Part shown: positions 1 through 8,957 of the stretch, one piece after another
Layout of the letters: the number at the start of each line of letters is the position of its first letter
How positions within the stretch are numbered: position 1 is the stretch's first letter
From: Corallococcus carmarthensis
GTDB taxonomy: Bacteria > Myxococcota > Myxococcia > Myxococcales > Myxococcaceae
Reading direction: 5' to 3'
Assembly (NCBI RefSeq): GCF_003611695.1
Contig: NZ_RAWE01000032.1
Span: forward strand, 1-62,838
DNA length: 62,838 bases
Translations under genes and position numbers: made by a program
Notes under the pieces: generated by a model
What the model was told of the DNA's origin: nothing
The model's database searches: none
What the model saw: the letters and a program-made list of their open reading frames with translations, nothing else

Positions 1-2
1 TT

Positions 3-161
3 GGCACCCAGAGCGAGGACGGCAGCCGCTTCGTCGAGCGCATCCTCACGGCCGTGATGAGCCTCAGGAAGCAGGAGCGCAACGTGCTCGACGCTCTCAC
101 TGCGTCCCTTGAAGCCCATCTCCACGGCACTCCCGCACCATCGCTGCTGCCCGGGACCTGA
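3..161 (+). CDS. IS66-family transposase, C-terminal part (cut by window edge)
   Basis: Frame 3 is open from the first bases of the window to a TGA at 159-161 (52 residues). The stretch RFVERILTAVMSLRKQ followed by a closing PAPSLLPG is the usual C-terminal tail of IS66-type DDE transposases (TnpC). Only the end is visible, so whether the element is intact cannot be judged. No terminal inverted repeat was recognised before the OsmC gene starts at 208. Its position next to a gene-decay region at 4.8-9.1 kb is suggestive, but no link is shown. Confidence 0.75.
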   Translation, partial: GTQSEDGSRFVERILTAVMSLRKQERNVLDALTASLEAHLHGTPAPSLLPGT

Positions 162-207
162 TTCACGCTCGCGGTCGCCAGACCCCGTGAACGCTTACGA
201 AGAAGCC

Positions 208-648
208 ATGACCCCAGCCTCTGACAGCGTATTGCTCGCCGCCGCCACGGTGGAGGGCGGTGAAGGACTCGCCCAGCACATCCGCACCGGCCACCACCAG
301 TTCCTCGCCGATGAGCCGGCTTCGCGCGGCGGCGCGGACCTGGGCCCCGCGCCGTACCAGCTCCTCATGGGCTCGCTGGGTGCGTGCACGGCCATCACGC
401 TCAGGATGTACGCGGAGCGCAAGAAGTGGGACCTGGGCAGTCTCGTCGTGCGCCTCAAGCTCCTGCGCGAGCCCGCGGGTGAGCGCGTCGAGCGGATCCT
501 CGACTGCGCTGACACGGTGACGGCGGAGCAGCGGGCCCGGCTGCTTGAGATCGCCGCGAAGACGCCCGTCACGCTGACGTTGTCACGGGCCCTTCACATC
601 GAGACGCGCTTCGCGTCCACCGAACGCCCTGGTGGCTCTGGAGAATGA
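208..648 (+). CDS. OsmC family protein lacking the second cysteine
   Basis: This is a 146-residue OsmC/Ohr-fold protein, a family of cytoplasmic thiol peroxidases that act on organic hydroperoxides. The family core PYQLLMGSLGACTAITLRMYA carries the first conserved cysteine (C60). At the second site, normally Cys-Pro-Val, the sequence reads KTPVTLTL, so threonine (T119) replaces the resolving cysteine and classical two-cysteine catalysis is unlikely. The ATG at 208 was chosen because homology begins just after it; an in-frame GTG lies at 187 and the frame is open further upstream. The 3' end overlaps the convergent CYTH gene by 80 bp. Family is clear; activity is uncertain. Confidence 0.85.
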   Translation: MTPASDSVLLAAATVEGGEGLAQHIRTGHHQFLADEPASRGGADLGPAPYQLLMGSLGACTAITLRMYAERKKWDLGSLVVRLKLLREPAGERVERILDCADTVTAEQRARLLEIAAKTPVTLTLSRALHIETRFASTERPGGSGE

Positions 649-1204
649 CTGGCTCAAGACGAGCTTCCAGCCCTCGCAGCCCAGTGCTCCGGGGTCCAAG
701 TTGGAGACGCCTCGCAGCTGAATCGAGTAGGGCGAGCTCACGGGGAATCCCCGTGGCGGGGATGGCGTGCTCGATGGCCCCGGGGGCGCCCTCCACTTCG
801 ACGAGCAGGTCCATGCATGGGAACTGCTCGAAGCGAAGGGTGGCATCGCCGAACACGTACCAGGCGATCTCCCTCGTGATGCACTCGCTCTCCTCGAAGC
901 CCGTGCGCTCAAGGATGTTCCGCAGCGTGGCTTCATCCTCCACCCGGGTGTTCAATTCCTCTCGCACCTTGTATCCGTGCTCCAGGCGGGCGCCGCCCTT
1001 CCACGTCAACTCCGTCCAGCCGCCTGCGGGCGCCTTGTAGGCGCGGACCCGCAGCCGCCCGGCACCTCGGTCTGGACCTGACTCGAGCGTGTAGTACCGG
1101 TCCACCATCGTTCCAGTGAAGCGCAGCCTTCCGCCTGCTTCCTCGACGTGCCTGCGGCGCAGCAGCAGGTCGTCCACGACGCTCTTGAGCTCCACCTCAT
1201 GCAT
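569..1204 (-). CDS. CYTH domain protein (class IV adenylate cyclase / ThTPase-like)
   Basis: The 211-residue product starts MHEVELK, which contains the ExExK signature of CYTH triphosphate-tunnel enzymes. These bind triphosphorylated substrates with divalent metal; the family includes class IV adenylyl cyclases and thiamine triphosphatases. Basic and acidic strands follow (RLRVRAYK, TELTWKG, KVREE, LRFEQF, LLVEVEG), as expected for the tunnel. The ATG at 1204 places ExExK at the N-terminus, as in the family, although the frame is open upstream. After about residue 158 the sequence no longer resembles the family, and the tail runs antisense into the OsmC gene, so the true 3' end may have been replaced or shifted. 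The exact substrate cannot be told. Confidence 0.75.
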   Translation of the reverse strand: MHEVELKSVVDDLLLRRRHVEEAGGRLRFTGTMVDRYYTLESGPDRGAGRLRVRAYKAPAGGWTELTWKGGARLEHGYKVREELNTRVEDEATLRNILERTGFEESECITREIAWYVFGDATLRFEQFPCMDLLVEVEGAPGAIEHAIPATGIPRELALLDSAARRLQLGPRSTGLRGLEARLEPVILQSHQGVRWTRSASRCEGPVTTSA

Positions 1205-1490
1205 GGCGGCATCTTGATGAGCAGCGATGAGAATCGCATGGGGAAGGGATGAGGGAATTCTCATTCGCTGACGATGGCACGTGAAACGCAAGATGCGCAC
1301 TGCCGGTATCAGGGCGGATGAGACGCCGGCCTGACGGGTTCGCCGACTCCAGGGCGCCATGGAATGGATGGCGCGTGTCACGGATTGAGCGGAATGTCTT
1401 CCACGGTCTTTTCCCGCGCGAAGATGAAGAGGCGATGAAAAGTCTCTCAGCGAGCCATCGGTTCGCGGACACAGCCCTCCTGCATCAGGC

Positions 1491-3110
1491 ATGACTCGAA
1501 AGCCCCCCGCGCCGCGGAGCACGGATGCCCAGGTGTCTTCGGGGGCGAAAGGACGTCAGATGCCGAGCACGCCCGGAGGCGCCGCCCATCGCGGTGGGTG
1601 GCCATGGGGCCTGGGGGCGACCCTGGTGCTCGTGCTCGTACGGCTGCTCTACGCGGGGCACGTGGAGCTGGCTCCGCAGGAAGCCTATTACTGGCAATAC
1701 GCGCGGCACCTGGACCTGTCCTACCTGGACCATCCTCCGATGTGCGCCTGGTGGATGGCATTGTCCGTCCGGCTCCTGGGGGATTCACAGGTGGCCCTGC
1801 GCCTGCCCGCCATCCTTTCCTCCGCCGCGCTCGGTGGCGTCTTGTTTTCACTCGGCAGGCGCTTGTATTCGCCCGCGGTCGGGATGCTGACGGCGGTCGC
1901 CGCGAACGCCACGGTCCTCTTTGGCCTGGGCGCGGTGGTGATGACGCCGGACGTCCCGCTCGTGCTGTTCTGGGCCGCCGCGCTGCGCGTGCTCTGCGAG
2001 CTGGTGCTGCCCGATGGCCAGGGGGGCGGGCGCTTCGGCTGGCGCTGGTACCTGCTGGGCCTGCTCTGCGGGTGCGCGCTGCTGTCCAAGTACACCGCCG
2101 CGCTGTTGCCGCTCCAGGTGCTGGGGACGGCGCTGGTGACGCGGCGGGGGCGTGAAGCCCTGCGCACCCCGCATCCCTACGCCGCCAGTCTGCTCATGAT
2201 CGCGGTGTTCTCACCGGTGCTCCTCTGGAACCAGGCGCATGGCTGGGCGTCCTTCGCGTTCCAGACCACCGGCCGTGCGAAGACGGTGGATGGCTTTCAC
2301 GGCTTCCTCGTCGGCCGCTACCTGGGCCTCCAGGCGGTGGCGGTGGGGCCGCTGCTCTACCTGGCGCTGCTGCTGACGGCGGGCGCCCTCGTGCGTCAGG
2401 CGTGGCGGGGCGATGACCGCGCGCGGCTGCTGGCCTTCGCGAGCGTGCCGGGCCTCGCCCTGTTCACCCTGGTGAGCCCCCTGCACTGGGTGAAGATGAA
2501 CTGGGTGGCCCCCGCGTATCTGGGCTTGATGGTGGCCGCCGCCGCGGGCGCGTGGGCCTTGCGCGAGCACCGGGCCGTGCGCGGCTACGCGGCGCTGAGC
2601 GTGGGCGTGGGCGCGGTGCTGATGACAGGCATGTACCTGATGCCGCTCTGCCCGTGGATTCCCTTTCGCGAGCGCGACAACCTGGTGAGCGGCTGGCGTG
2701 AGCTGGCCAAAGCCGTGCAACAGCACCGCGAGGAGTCCGGCACGCCCGCGCCGATGGTGGTGGGGTGGGGCTACAAGACGGCGAGCGAGCTGGCCTGGTA
2801 CCTGCCAGACCATCCGGAGACGCAATCCGACTCCGCGCTGGGCGGAGACGGGCTGGCGTATGGCTTCTGGCTGGACCGGGTGCGCCCCGGCGCGGACGCC
2901 CTCATCGTCGCGGACCTGCGCCAGCCGCTGCGCGACGCGGAGGCGCGGCTGGCGGAGCATTGCGCGGCGGTGCGCGAGCTGCCCTCCGTGACGGTGCACC
3001 GCGGCGACCGGCCGGTGACGACCTTCAAGCTGTGGTCGTGTCAGCGCTGGCATTCCCGGCCGGAAGTGGCGGTGCGGCGGACGCCTCCGGCTTCGGGAGT
3101 CGCAAGATGA
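1491..3110 (+). CDS. GT39/ArnT-type membrane glycosyltransferase
   Basis: This 539-residue polytopic inner-membrane protein belongs to the PMT/ArnT group, which transfers sugars from polyprenyl-phosphate donors to lipids or proteins on the periplasmic side. The first membrane helix (about residues 38-55) is followed by the acidic loop ELAPQEAYYW and then LSYLDHPP, typical of the group's active-site loop. Many hydrophobic helices follow, and a soluble C-terminal domain starts near residue 400. ATG 1491 or ATG 1560 could be the start; both lie before the first helix. It is divergent from the CYTH gene across 286 bp with no other gene. Its 3' end overlaps the convergent histidine kinase by 86 bp. 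Acceptor unknown. Confidence 0.8.
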   Translation: MTRKPPAPRSTDAQVSSGAKGRQMPSTPGGAAHRGGWPWGLGATLVLVLVRLLYAGHVELAPQEAYYWQYARHLDLSYLDHPPMCAWWMALSVRLLGDSQVALRLPAILSSAALGGVLFSLGRRLYSPAVGMLTAVAANATVLFGLGAVVMTPDVPLVLFWAAALRVLCELVLPDGQGGGRFGWRWYLLGLLCGCALLSKYTAALLPLQVLGTALVTRRGREALRTPHPYAASLLMIAVFSPVLLWNQAHGWASFAFQTTGRAKTVDGFHGFLVGRYLGLQAVAVGPLLYLALLLTAGALVRQAWRGDDRARLLAFASVPGLALFTLVSPLHWVKMNWVAPAYLGLMVAAAAGAWALREHRAVRGYAALSVGVGAVLMTGMYLMPLCPWIPFRERDNLVSGWRELAKAVQQHREESGTPAPMVVGWGYKTASELAWYLPDHPETQSDSALGGDGLAYGFWLDRVRPGADALIVADLRQPLRDAEARLAEHCAAVRELPSVTVHRGDRPVTTFKLWSCQRWHSRPEVAVRRTPPASGVAR

Positions 3111-4158
3111 AGCGGCTCTCTCCGTCGACCCGCGCGTAGTCGAGCGTGCCGCCATGCGCCTCGGCGATGGTCCGCGACACCGCGAGCCCCAGGCCGGTGC
3201 CCTCGCCCTGCCGGGACGCATCCGCCCGGGCGAAGCGCTGGAAGAGCCGGGCCTGGAAGGCGGTGTCCACCCCCTCGCCGTCATCCCCCACGGTGACGCG
3301 CACGCCGGTGTCCGTCGCGTCCAGCTCCACGCGGACGCGCTCGCGCGCGTAGCGGCACGCATTGGAGAGCAGGTTGTCCAGCACATGGGCCAACAGGACC
3401 GGATTGCCCCGGACCCGCGTGGGGGCACCGTTCAGCTCCAGCTTCAGGCTCCGGGACTGCGCCGCCGGGTGCTGCTCCGTGCGTTGGAGGGACTGCCGCG
3501 CCAGCGAGTGCAGGTCCACGGGCTCCAGGTTGATTACCTGGGTGCCGGCATCCGCGCGCGCCAGCTGGAGCAGCGCGTCCACCAGGTGGGTGAGCTGGCG
3601 GGTCTCATCGAGCACGATGGCCAGCGTGCGGCGGTACTCCTCCGGCGTCCGCTCCCGGCGCAGGCTGACCTCCGTCTCACCCAGGATGATGGTGAGCGGC
3701 GTGCGCAGCTCGTGCGCCGCGTCGGAGGTGAACGAACGGATGCGCAGGAGCGACGCGCGGGCATCCGCGAGGAGCTCATTCAGGGTGGACGCCAGCGTGT
3801 CCCACTCGTCCCCGGTTCCCCGGTCGGGAAGGCTCAGGTCCAGCTCCGAGGCCCGCGCGGCGCGGACCCGGTCACTGGCTTCGCGCAGCGGCTCCAATGC
3901 CTTGCGCGCCAGCGTGCTGCCTATCACCGTGGCCCCCAGCACCGCGAACGGCATGCTGAAGACGATGGCGCCCAGGGCCTGCAGGGCCTCGTCGAAGATT
4001 CCCTCGTGCAGCCACAGGCTGGGGTTCTCCGCGTGCTGGAACGTCTCGGAGATGGCCAGCACCGCCGTCACCAGCACGCCGTAGAGGAGCGTGGTTCCCA
4101 GGACGGAGCTGGCGAAGAAGAGGGTCAGCTGCTGGCGGAGCGTGCGCGGGCGCCTCAT
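3025..4158 (-). CDS. Sensor histidine kinase (EnvZ/QseC-like)
   Basis: The 377-residue membrane kinase has two helices (about residues 14-36 and 60-82) around a short periplasmic segment. A HAMP-like linker, a HisKA domain with phospho-acceptor H149 in AAHELRTPL, and a HATPase domain with GDDGEGVD and GTGLGLAVS follow. It would autophosphorylate and pass phosphate to the regulator encoded just upstream, whose stop codon overlaps its ATG by 4 bp (ATGA). The roughly 20-residue sensor loop is too small to suggest a ligand. The last 86 bp are antisense to the glycosyltransferase gene, and the Pro/Ala-rich tail after ILRLPKP is probably dispensable. Confidence 0.9.
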   Translation of the reverse strand: MRRPRTLRQQLTLFFASSVLGTTLLYGVLVTAVLAISETFQHAENPSLWLHEGIFDEALQALGAIVFSMPFAVLGATVIGSTLARKALEPLREASDRVRAARASELDLSLPDRGTGDEWDTLASTLNELLADARASLLRIRSFTSDAAHELRTPLTIILGETEVSLRRERTPEEYRRTLAIVLDETRQLTHLVDALLQLARADAGTQVINLEPVDLHSLARQSLQRTEQHPAAQSRSLKLELNGAPTRVRGNPVLLAHVLDNLLSNACRYARERVRVELDATDTGVRVTVGDDGEGVDTAFQARLFQRFARADASRQGEGTGLGLAVSRTIAEAHGGTLDYARVDGESRFILRLPKPEASAAPPLPAGNASADTTTA

Positions 4159-4829
4159 GGGCGGCTCCGGAGCACGTAGCCCACGCCGCGCACGGTGTGG
4201 ATGAGCTTGGTGGCGAAGGGGGTATCCACCTTGGTCCGCAGGTAGCGGATGTAGACCTCCACGACGTTGGAGAAGGTCTCGAAGTCATGCTCCCACACGG
4301 CCTGCACGATGCGGGTCCGGGACAGGACCTCGCCCGCGTGCTCGAGCATGAATTGCAGCAGGGCGTACTCCCGCGCGGTCAGCGGAATCTCCACGCCGGC
4401 CCGGACCACCTTCCGGGTGGTGGGGTCCATGGTCAGGTCCGCGTGGCTCAGCAGGGGCGTGGCGCGGTTGTCGACGCGGCGGAGGATGGCGCGGATGCGC
4501 GCCAGCAGCTCCTCGAAGGCGAAGGGCTTGATGAGGTAGTCGTCCGCGCCTGCATTGAGCGCGCTGATGCGGTCCGCGACCGCGTCCTTCGCGGTGAGCA
4601 TGAGGATGGGCGTGGTGTCCTGCTTCGCGCGCAGCGCCCGGAGCAGGTCCAGCCCGGACAGCCCCGGCAGCATCCAGTCCAGGATGATGAGCGCGAAGCG
4701 CTCGTGGCGCATCATCTCCTGGGCCTGCGCGCCGTCCACGCTCTCGCGCACGCGGAAGCCCTCTTCGGTGAGGCCCCGGGAGATGAAGGCGCGGACCCGC
4801 AGTTCGTCTTCAACGATGAGGATGGACAC
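4155..4829 (-). CDS. OmpR/PhoB-family response regulator
   Basis: The 224-residue regulator has a receiver domain (acidic pair ED at residues 7-8, phospho-acceptor D51 in ILDWMLPG, the conserved TAK motif) and a C-terminal winged helix ending VRGVGYVLR. I place the start at the GTG at 4829, which is preceded by AGGAAC at a good distance and gives the normal family length. The open frame upstream has no family similarity. It precedes and overlaps the histidine kinase gene, so the two are very probably co-transcribed. The gene stands at the edge of the 4.8-9.1 kb decay region but is itself complete. Confidence 0.9.
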   Translation of the reverse strand: MSILIVEDELRVRAFISRGLTEEGFRVRESVDGAQAQEMMRHERFALIILDWMLPGLSGLDLLRALRAKQDTTPILMLTAKDAVADRISALNAGADDYLIKPFAFEELLARIRAILRRVDNRATPLLSHADLTMDPTTRKVVRAGVEIPLTAREYALLQFMLEHAGEVLSRTRIVQAVWEHDFETFSNVVEVYIRYLRTKVDTPFATKLIHTVRGVGYVLRSRP

Positions 4830-5001
4830 GATGAGGTTCCTGGCAACGAGGCCCGGCGGTGGCACGGGAGTGGCCGTCGCGGGGGAAGGACAACCGCAGG
4901 TGGGCTCCCCGCGGCGAGGGGAGAAACTCCGCATGGGCGCGGTGGGCCCGGGCGACGAGGGCGCGCAGCTCCTGGTGATCATCGACGACGAGGACTCGCA
5001 T
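4810..5001 (-). pseudogene. Receiver-domain stub of a second response regulator
   Basis: From an ATG at 5001 the frame reads MRVLVVDDHQELRALVARA, an excellent start of a receiver domain with its acidic pair. The similarity then stops. The next residues (HLRLSFPRD) resemble the last beta strand of a kinase ATPase domain more than the middle of a receiver. No phospho-acceptor aspartate follows, and the 63-codon frame runs into the intact regulator gene. The simplest reading is an earlier regulator/kinase pair that lost its middle. This is inference from about 20 matching residues; a chance ORF cannot be excluded. Confidence 0.5.
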
Positions 5002-5139
5002 GGCGGGTTTCCCGCCCGGAGCTATACCACTGGCGGGAAGGCTCGGGCCGGAGGGCTCCCGGCGCCGTTCAGCCGCCGTTCAACCCCCCGCTGGCAGGGT
5101 CGCCGCATGGCTTCCCGGTGCAGGCTCCGAAGACCCGAT

Positions 5140-5431
5140 GCCCGCCTGATGCTGCTCACGTGACTGACGGTGTTCCTGCTGGAGGGCGTGAGCGGCGCCT
5201 TCTTCCGTCCGCTCGCGGTGCTGGGCATCGCCCTGGTGCTCTACCTGGACTTCCAGTCGGGCTGGCTCGTCGCCTTCACCCTGGGGACGTTGCCCTTCGC
5301 GCGGGTGGGCGGGGTGGCGGGCGTGCTGCTCACCGGCGGGGTCGTCTCCCTGGGCTCGGCTGCTCGTCCCCTCCCTGTACCTGCGCTTCGGGAGGAGACA
5401 GCCGCCAGCGGCGCCTACAGCTGGATCTTGA
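5140..5431 (+). pseudogene. RND efflux permease (CusA/CzcA-like) reduced to three fragments
   Basis: Three pieces typical of heavy-metal RND pumps follow one another in gene order. Piece 1 (5164-5205) reads LTVFLLEGVSGAFFRPLA, from the N-terminal membrane half. Piece 2 (5206-5359) reads LVLYLDFQSGW then GGVAGVLLTGGVVSLGS, from the C-terminal membrane half. Piece 3 (5360-5431, shifted by one frame) reads LLVPSLYLRFGRRQ, the usual end of such pumps. A TGA at 5161-5163 interrupts the frame before piece 1. A full pump has about 1,000-1,050 residues, so more than 90 percent is gone. The end overlaps the 3' end of the TonB receptor gene by 17 bp. Confidence 0.65.
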
Positions 5432-7679
5432 AGCCGCCAATGAGCGTGCGGGGCGCGTTGGGGCGCGCGCCGTAGGGACGGCGGCCGACGATGACGGCCT
5501 CGTCCAGGAGGTTGCGGCCGCTCACGTAGAGCTGCCCCCAGCGGGTGATGTTCCAGTTGGCGTTCACGTCGAACGTCAGCAGGGCCCCCGTCTTCACGCC
5601 CTCGGGAATCTCACCCTGGCCCGCCTCCTCGCGCATGCTGCCCAGGTAGGTGGAGCTGATGAAGGCGCCCCAGCGCGCGCCCTCCACGCCAATGGACGCG
5701 AAGAGCTGGTGGTGGGGCACGTACGGCAGCTCGTCTCCCGCCACCACGTTGCCGAACTGCGGATCCGACGAACGGAAGTCGTTGAGCAGCTTCGTGCGCG
5801 TGAACGTGTACGCCACCGTCAGCGGGAAGGTGAGGCCGCCGCCCGGACGGAAGGTCTTCTCCGCGAAGGCCTCCAGGCCGTAGATGTTCGCCGCGCCCGC
5901 GTCCACCTGCCGGTCCAGGTTGTCGTTGAGACACCCGTTGGAGAAGGTGCAGACGTCGGTGAGGTTGGAGTAGTCGTTGAAGAAGCCCACCACCTCGAAG
6001 CGCTCACCGCGCCGCGACCAGCGTGCGCCGGCCTCGTAGTTGATGCTCTTCTCCGGGCCCACGGCCTGCGGCTGTCCCGGCGCGGGCGGGGAGAAGCCCC
6101 GGTAGGCACCGGCGAACAGGCCCAGCGCGGGGTTGAGCGCGCCGTAGACGCCCACGCCCGGCATCAGCGCCTCCAGCGACCCGTTCTGGGTGGTGCCCTC
6201 CAGCTTGTCCACGGATTTGGAGCGGATGATCTCCAGCCGCACGCCCGGCGTCACCACCAGCGGGCCCCAGGCGATGGCGTCCGTCGCGTGCAGCGCGAGC
6301 GCGTGCGTGGAGTCCTTGTTGTCGGCGGTGACCTCCGTGGTGCCACCCTCGGCGACCAGCTCGCCGGACACCATGCGGAAGCCGTCCTGCGTGTGGCGCC
6401 GGTCGATGCTGTCGAAGTGGTAGCGCACGCCGAACTCGGCGTTGTGCGACAGCGGGCCCGTCTTCGCCGTCCAGCGGGCGACGCTCTGGAGGCCCTGGTT
6501 GACGAAGACGCGGTGGTTGGGCCCGATGAGGATGGTCTCTCCCGGCGTGGACGAGTCCAGCTCCCCGGTGAGCACGCCGTAGTAGATGGCGTTGCGCGCG
6601 CTGGTGGGGTCCGCGAGCACGTCGGAGATGCTGATGCCCCGGAAGCCGTTCACCTTGCGCCAGGTGCGGTCCAGGTCCTGGCGGTACAGCGACGTCGTCA
6701 CCGCGATGTCGCGGCCTTCCAGCACATGGCTGAGCACCGCCTGGGTGCGGTGCCACTGCATGTGGTCGAACTGGCTGGCCTTGTAGCGGCGCAGCGGGTT
6801 CGCCGCGAAGTCCGCGTCCGACAGGCCCAGGTACGTCTCGTTGGAGCCCTCGTCGGAGTAGCCCAGCTTGAGCTGGAGCGTCTGGCGCAGCTCGCCATCC
6901 GGCACCAGCCGGTAGCGCGCCTTGGCCATCCACTCGTTGCGGTGGAAGCCGGTGGTGGCGTCGCTGTTGTCGAGGTCCTTGAACCCGCTGCTGCGCAGGT
7001 GGATGCCTTCGATGAGGAAGCCCGCGCGCTCGGTGCTGGCGCCGAAGTAGCCGTGCGCCTTTCCGTAGAGGTACTGGCCGCCCGCGACGTCCAGGCCGAA
7101 CGACTCCTGCGTGGGGATGTCCCGGGTGATGAGGTCCACCGACCCGCCCACCGTCTGCGGGCCCTGCTGCACGGAGGAGGGGCCCTTGAGCACGCGCACC
7201 GACTGCATGCGCGTCATCAGCGGGAAGTAGTACGCGGCGGGCGCGGAGTACGGCGCCGGCCCGAAGAGGATGCCGTCCTCCAGCAGGGTGACCTTCTTGC
7301 TGCGGTCCGGGTTGACGCCGCGCAGGCCCAGGTTGGGCCGCAGGCCGAAGCCGTCCTCGCCACGGCCGTACACGCCCGGCACGGACTGGAGGATGGCCTG
7401 GGGGTCGTCCAGCTCGTAGCGCTGGAGCTTCTCCGGCTTGAGGATGTGGATGGAGCCGCTCGTCTTCGCCTCGGACGTGCCCACCACGACGCTCTCGAAG
7501 CGGCGGCTGTCGGCGGGCGGCGTCCCGTCGAGGGGCGCGTCGGCCGGGGCGGGCCCGGGAAGAAGGGCTCGGAAGGTGTCTGGGCCTGGAGCGGCGCGTC
7601 CGCGGCGGCGGGAGCCGGCTCGGGCACGGGTTCGGTGGCGGGCGGCGCGACAGCGGGCTCGGCGGCGGCCGGGGGCGGG
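5415..7679 (-). pseudogene. TonB-dependent receptor (FecA-like), 5' end lost and frameshifted
   Basis: About 690 residues of a TonB-dependent outer-membrane receptor can be read. The plug domain starts at FESVVVG (about 7500) and includes VPGVYGRG, LRPNLGLRG and GPSSVQQGPQTVGGSVDLI; the 22-strand barrel follows, ending FKIQL. The gene has no start codon or signal peptide. A Pro/Ala/Glu-rich linker of the kind that follows the signal peptide (PPPAAAEPAV to TPSEPF) lies in a different frame between about 7680 and 7560, implying an indel near 7545-7570. Upstream of 7680 the strand is antisense to the HTTM gene. Barrel and plug look undamaged, so the break may be recent. The family takes up iron chelates or similar compounds. 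Confidence 0.7.
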
Positions 7680-8450
7680 ATGCTGTTCGACAGCACCATC
7701 GTGCTGTTCCTGCTGTGGCGCCGCACGCGGCCGTTCGCGTACGTCGTGGTGGTGGGCTTCCACGTGGTGACGTTCGTGCTGTTCCCCATCGGGATGTTCC
7801 CCTTCATCATGGTGACGGCGGCGCTGGTGTTCTTCGATCCGTCGTGGCCGCGCGCGCTCATCGCCCGGGTGCGGCGGCTTCCCGCCACCGTGCGTCCCTC
7901 CGTGGCGGACCAGGGGGCGCCTCCGGCGGCGCCGGGTTGGAAGGGCCGCGTGGCGTTGGGCGCGGCGCTGGTCTACGCGTTCCTCCAGGTGGTGCTGCCG
8001 CTGCGCACGCACGCGTACGGAGGCAACGTGCTCTGGCACGAGCAGGGGATGCGCTTCTCCTGGCGGGTGATGACGCGGGAGAAGAACGGGAGCGCGACGT
8101 TCATGGTGCGCGACAGCGTCACCGGCCGCCAGTGGCACGTGCCGCCCAGCCAGTACCTCACGCGGTTGCAGGAGCGGGAGATGGCGGTGCAGCCGGACCT
8201 CATCCTGCAACTGGCCCACCAGATTGCACGGGACTACGAAGCGACCACGCACCACCCCGTGGAGGTGCGGGCGGACGTGCGGGTGTCCCTGAACGGCCGG
8301 ATGTCGGAGCCGTTGGTGGATCCCACGGTGGACCTGGCCAGGGAGGAGGACGGGCTTGGCCCCAAGGCATGGATCCTCCCCGCGCCCGAGGGCCCTCCGG
8401 TGCATCTGCGCCCCACGCGGTCCGCGCGGGCTGGTGGCCCCGGAGCCTGA
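7680..8450 (+). pseudogene. HTTM (vitamin K gamma-carboxylase-like) protein, N-terminal half missing
   Basis: The 256 codons from ATG 7680 match the second half of bacterial HTTM-domain proteins. There are membrane segments (STIVLFLLWRRTRPFAY, FVLFPIGMFPFIM), then FFDPSWPR, and a soluble C-terminal domain (MRFSWRVM, VSLNGR, LVDPTVDLA). Family members have about 450-500 residues and several more N-terminal helices, all absent here. The similarity begins abruptly at LFD, exactly where the opposing TonB receptor linker ends. HTTM genes often sit beside TonB receptor and imelysin genes, so the two may once have been neighbours. The 3' end looks normal and is followed after 10 bp by a convergent EamA gene. 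Translation of the stump is possible but function is unlikely. Confidence 0.65.
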
Positions 8451-8460
8451 CTTCCGGCCG

Positions 8461-8877
8461 TCAGCCCAGCGTCAGCAGCGCGCCGGCGACCATCATCCCC
8501 ACGCCCACGACGAGCTTCCACGACATGGGTTCTCCCAGCAGCCCCCACGCCAGGACGAGCGTGAGTGCCAGGCTGAGCTTGTCGATGGGCGCCACCCGCG
8601 AGGCGGGAGCGAGCTGGAGCGCCCGGAAGTAGGCCAGCCAGGACAGGCCCGTGGCCACGCCGGAGAGTGCGAGGAAGAGGAGCGTGCGACGGCTGAGGGT
8701 GGGAAGGGCGGTCCCTTCTCCCCGGGCCAGCGCGATGGTCCAGGCGAAGACGAGCACCACCACGGTGCGCAATGCGGTGGCGAGTGTGGACGGCACGCCC
8801 TCCACGCCCACCTTGCCGAGAATGGCGGTCAGCGCGGCGAAGCCCGCGGAAGCCAGTGCGTAGATCCACCACGTCAT
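8461..8877 (-). CDS. Small EamA-domain transporter (single repeat)
   Basis: The 138-residue protein is one EamA (drug/metabolite transporter) repeat of four to five hydrophobic helices. It starts MTWWIYALASAGFAALTAI and contains LSGVATGLSWLAYFRALQ and PIDKLSLALTLVLAWGLLGE. Proteins of this size are a known EamA subfamily and probably dimerise to form a transport unit in the inner membrane; the substrate is unknown. It stands alone between the HTTM stump (convergent, 10 bp gap) and an amidohydrolase stub. Confidence 0.85.
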   Translation of the reverse strand: MTWWIYALASAGFAALTAILGKVGVEGVPSTLATALRTVVVLVFAWTIALARGEGTALPTLSRRTLLFLALSGVATGLSWLAYFRALQLAPASRVAPIDKLSLALTLVLAWGLLGEPMSWKLVVGVGMMVAGALLTLG

Positions 8878-8957
8878 GTGCGTGACTCCTGGGATGGGGC
8901 TCGAGGCCGTTGGATAGCGCCGTCACATGCGCCAGTGCACCAGGTACTGCATCGTGG

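Noticed and set aside
1205..1490. Short ORF MKSLSASHRF ending on the glycosyltransferase ATG
   Set aside because: Twenty codons with no ribosome site or unusual composition; the overlap with the ATG is probably chance.
2211..3428. 405-codon minus-strand frame across the glycosyltransferase and kinase ends
   Set aside because: It shadows the GT39 gene and has Arg/His/Pro-rich composition without motifs.
4197..7679. Very long plus-strand open frame (about 1,160 codons) ahead of the HTTM stump
   Set aside because: It is antisense to the response regulator and the TonB receptor, has the amino-acid composition of a shadow frame (His/Arg/Gly/Val-rich) and shows no family motif. Only the part from 7680 on is HTTM-like.
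7680..8405. 5' extension of the TonB receptor frame over the HTTM gene
   Set aside because: The extension is antisense to clear HTTM coding sequence and has no signal peptide or family similarity.
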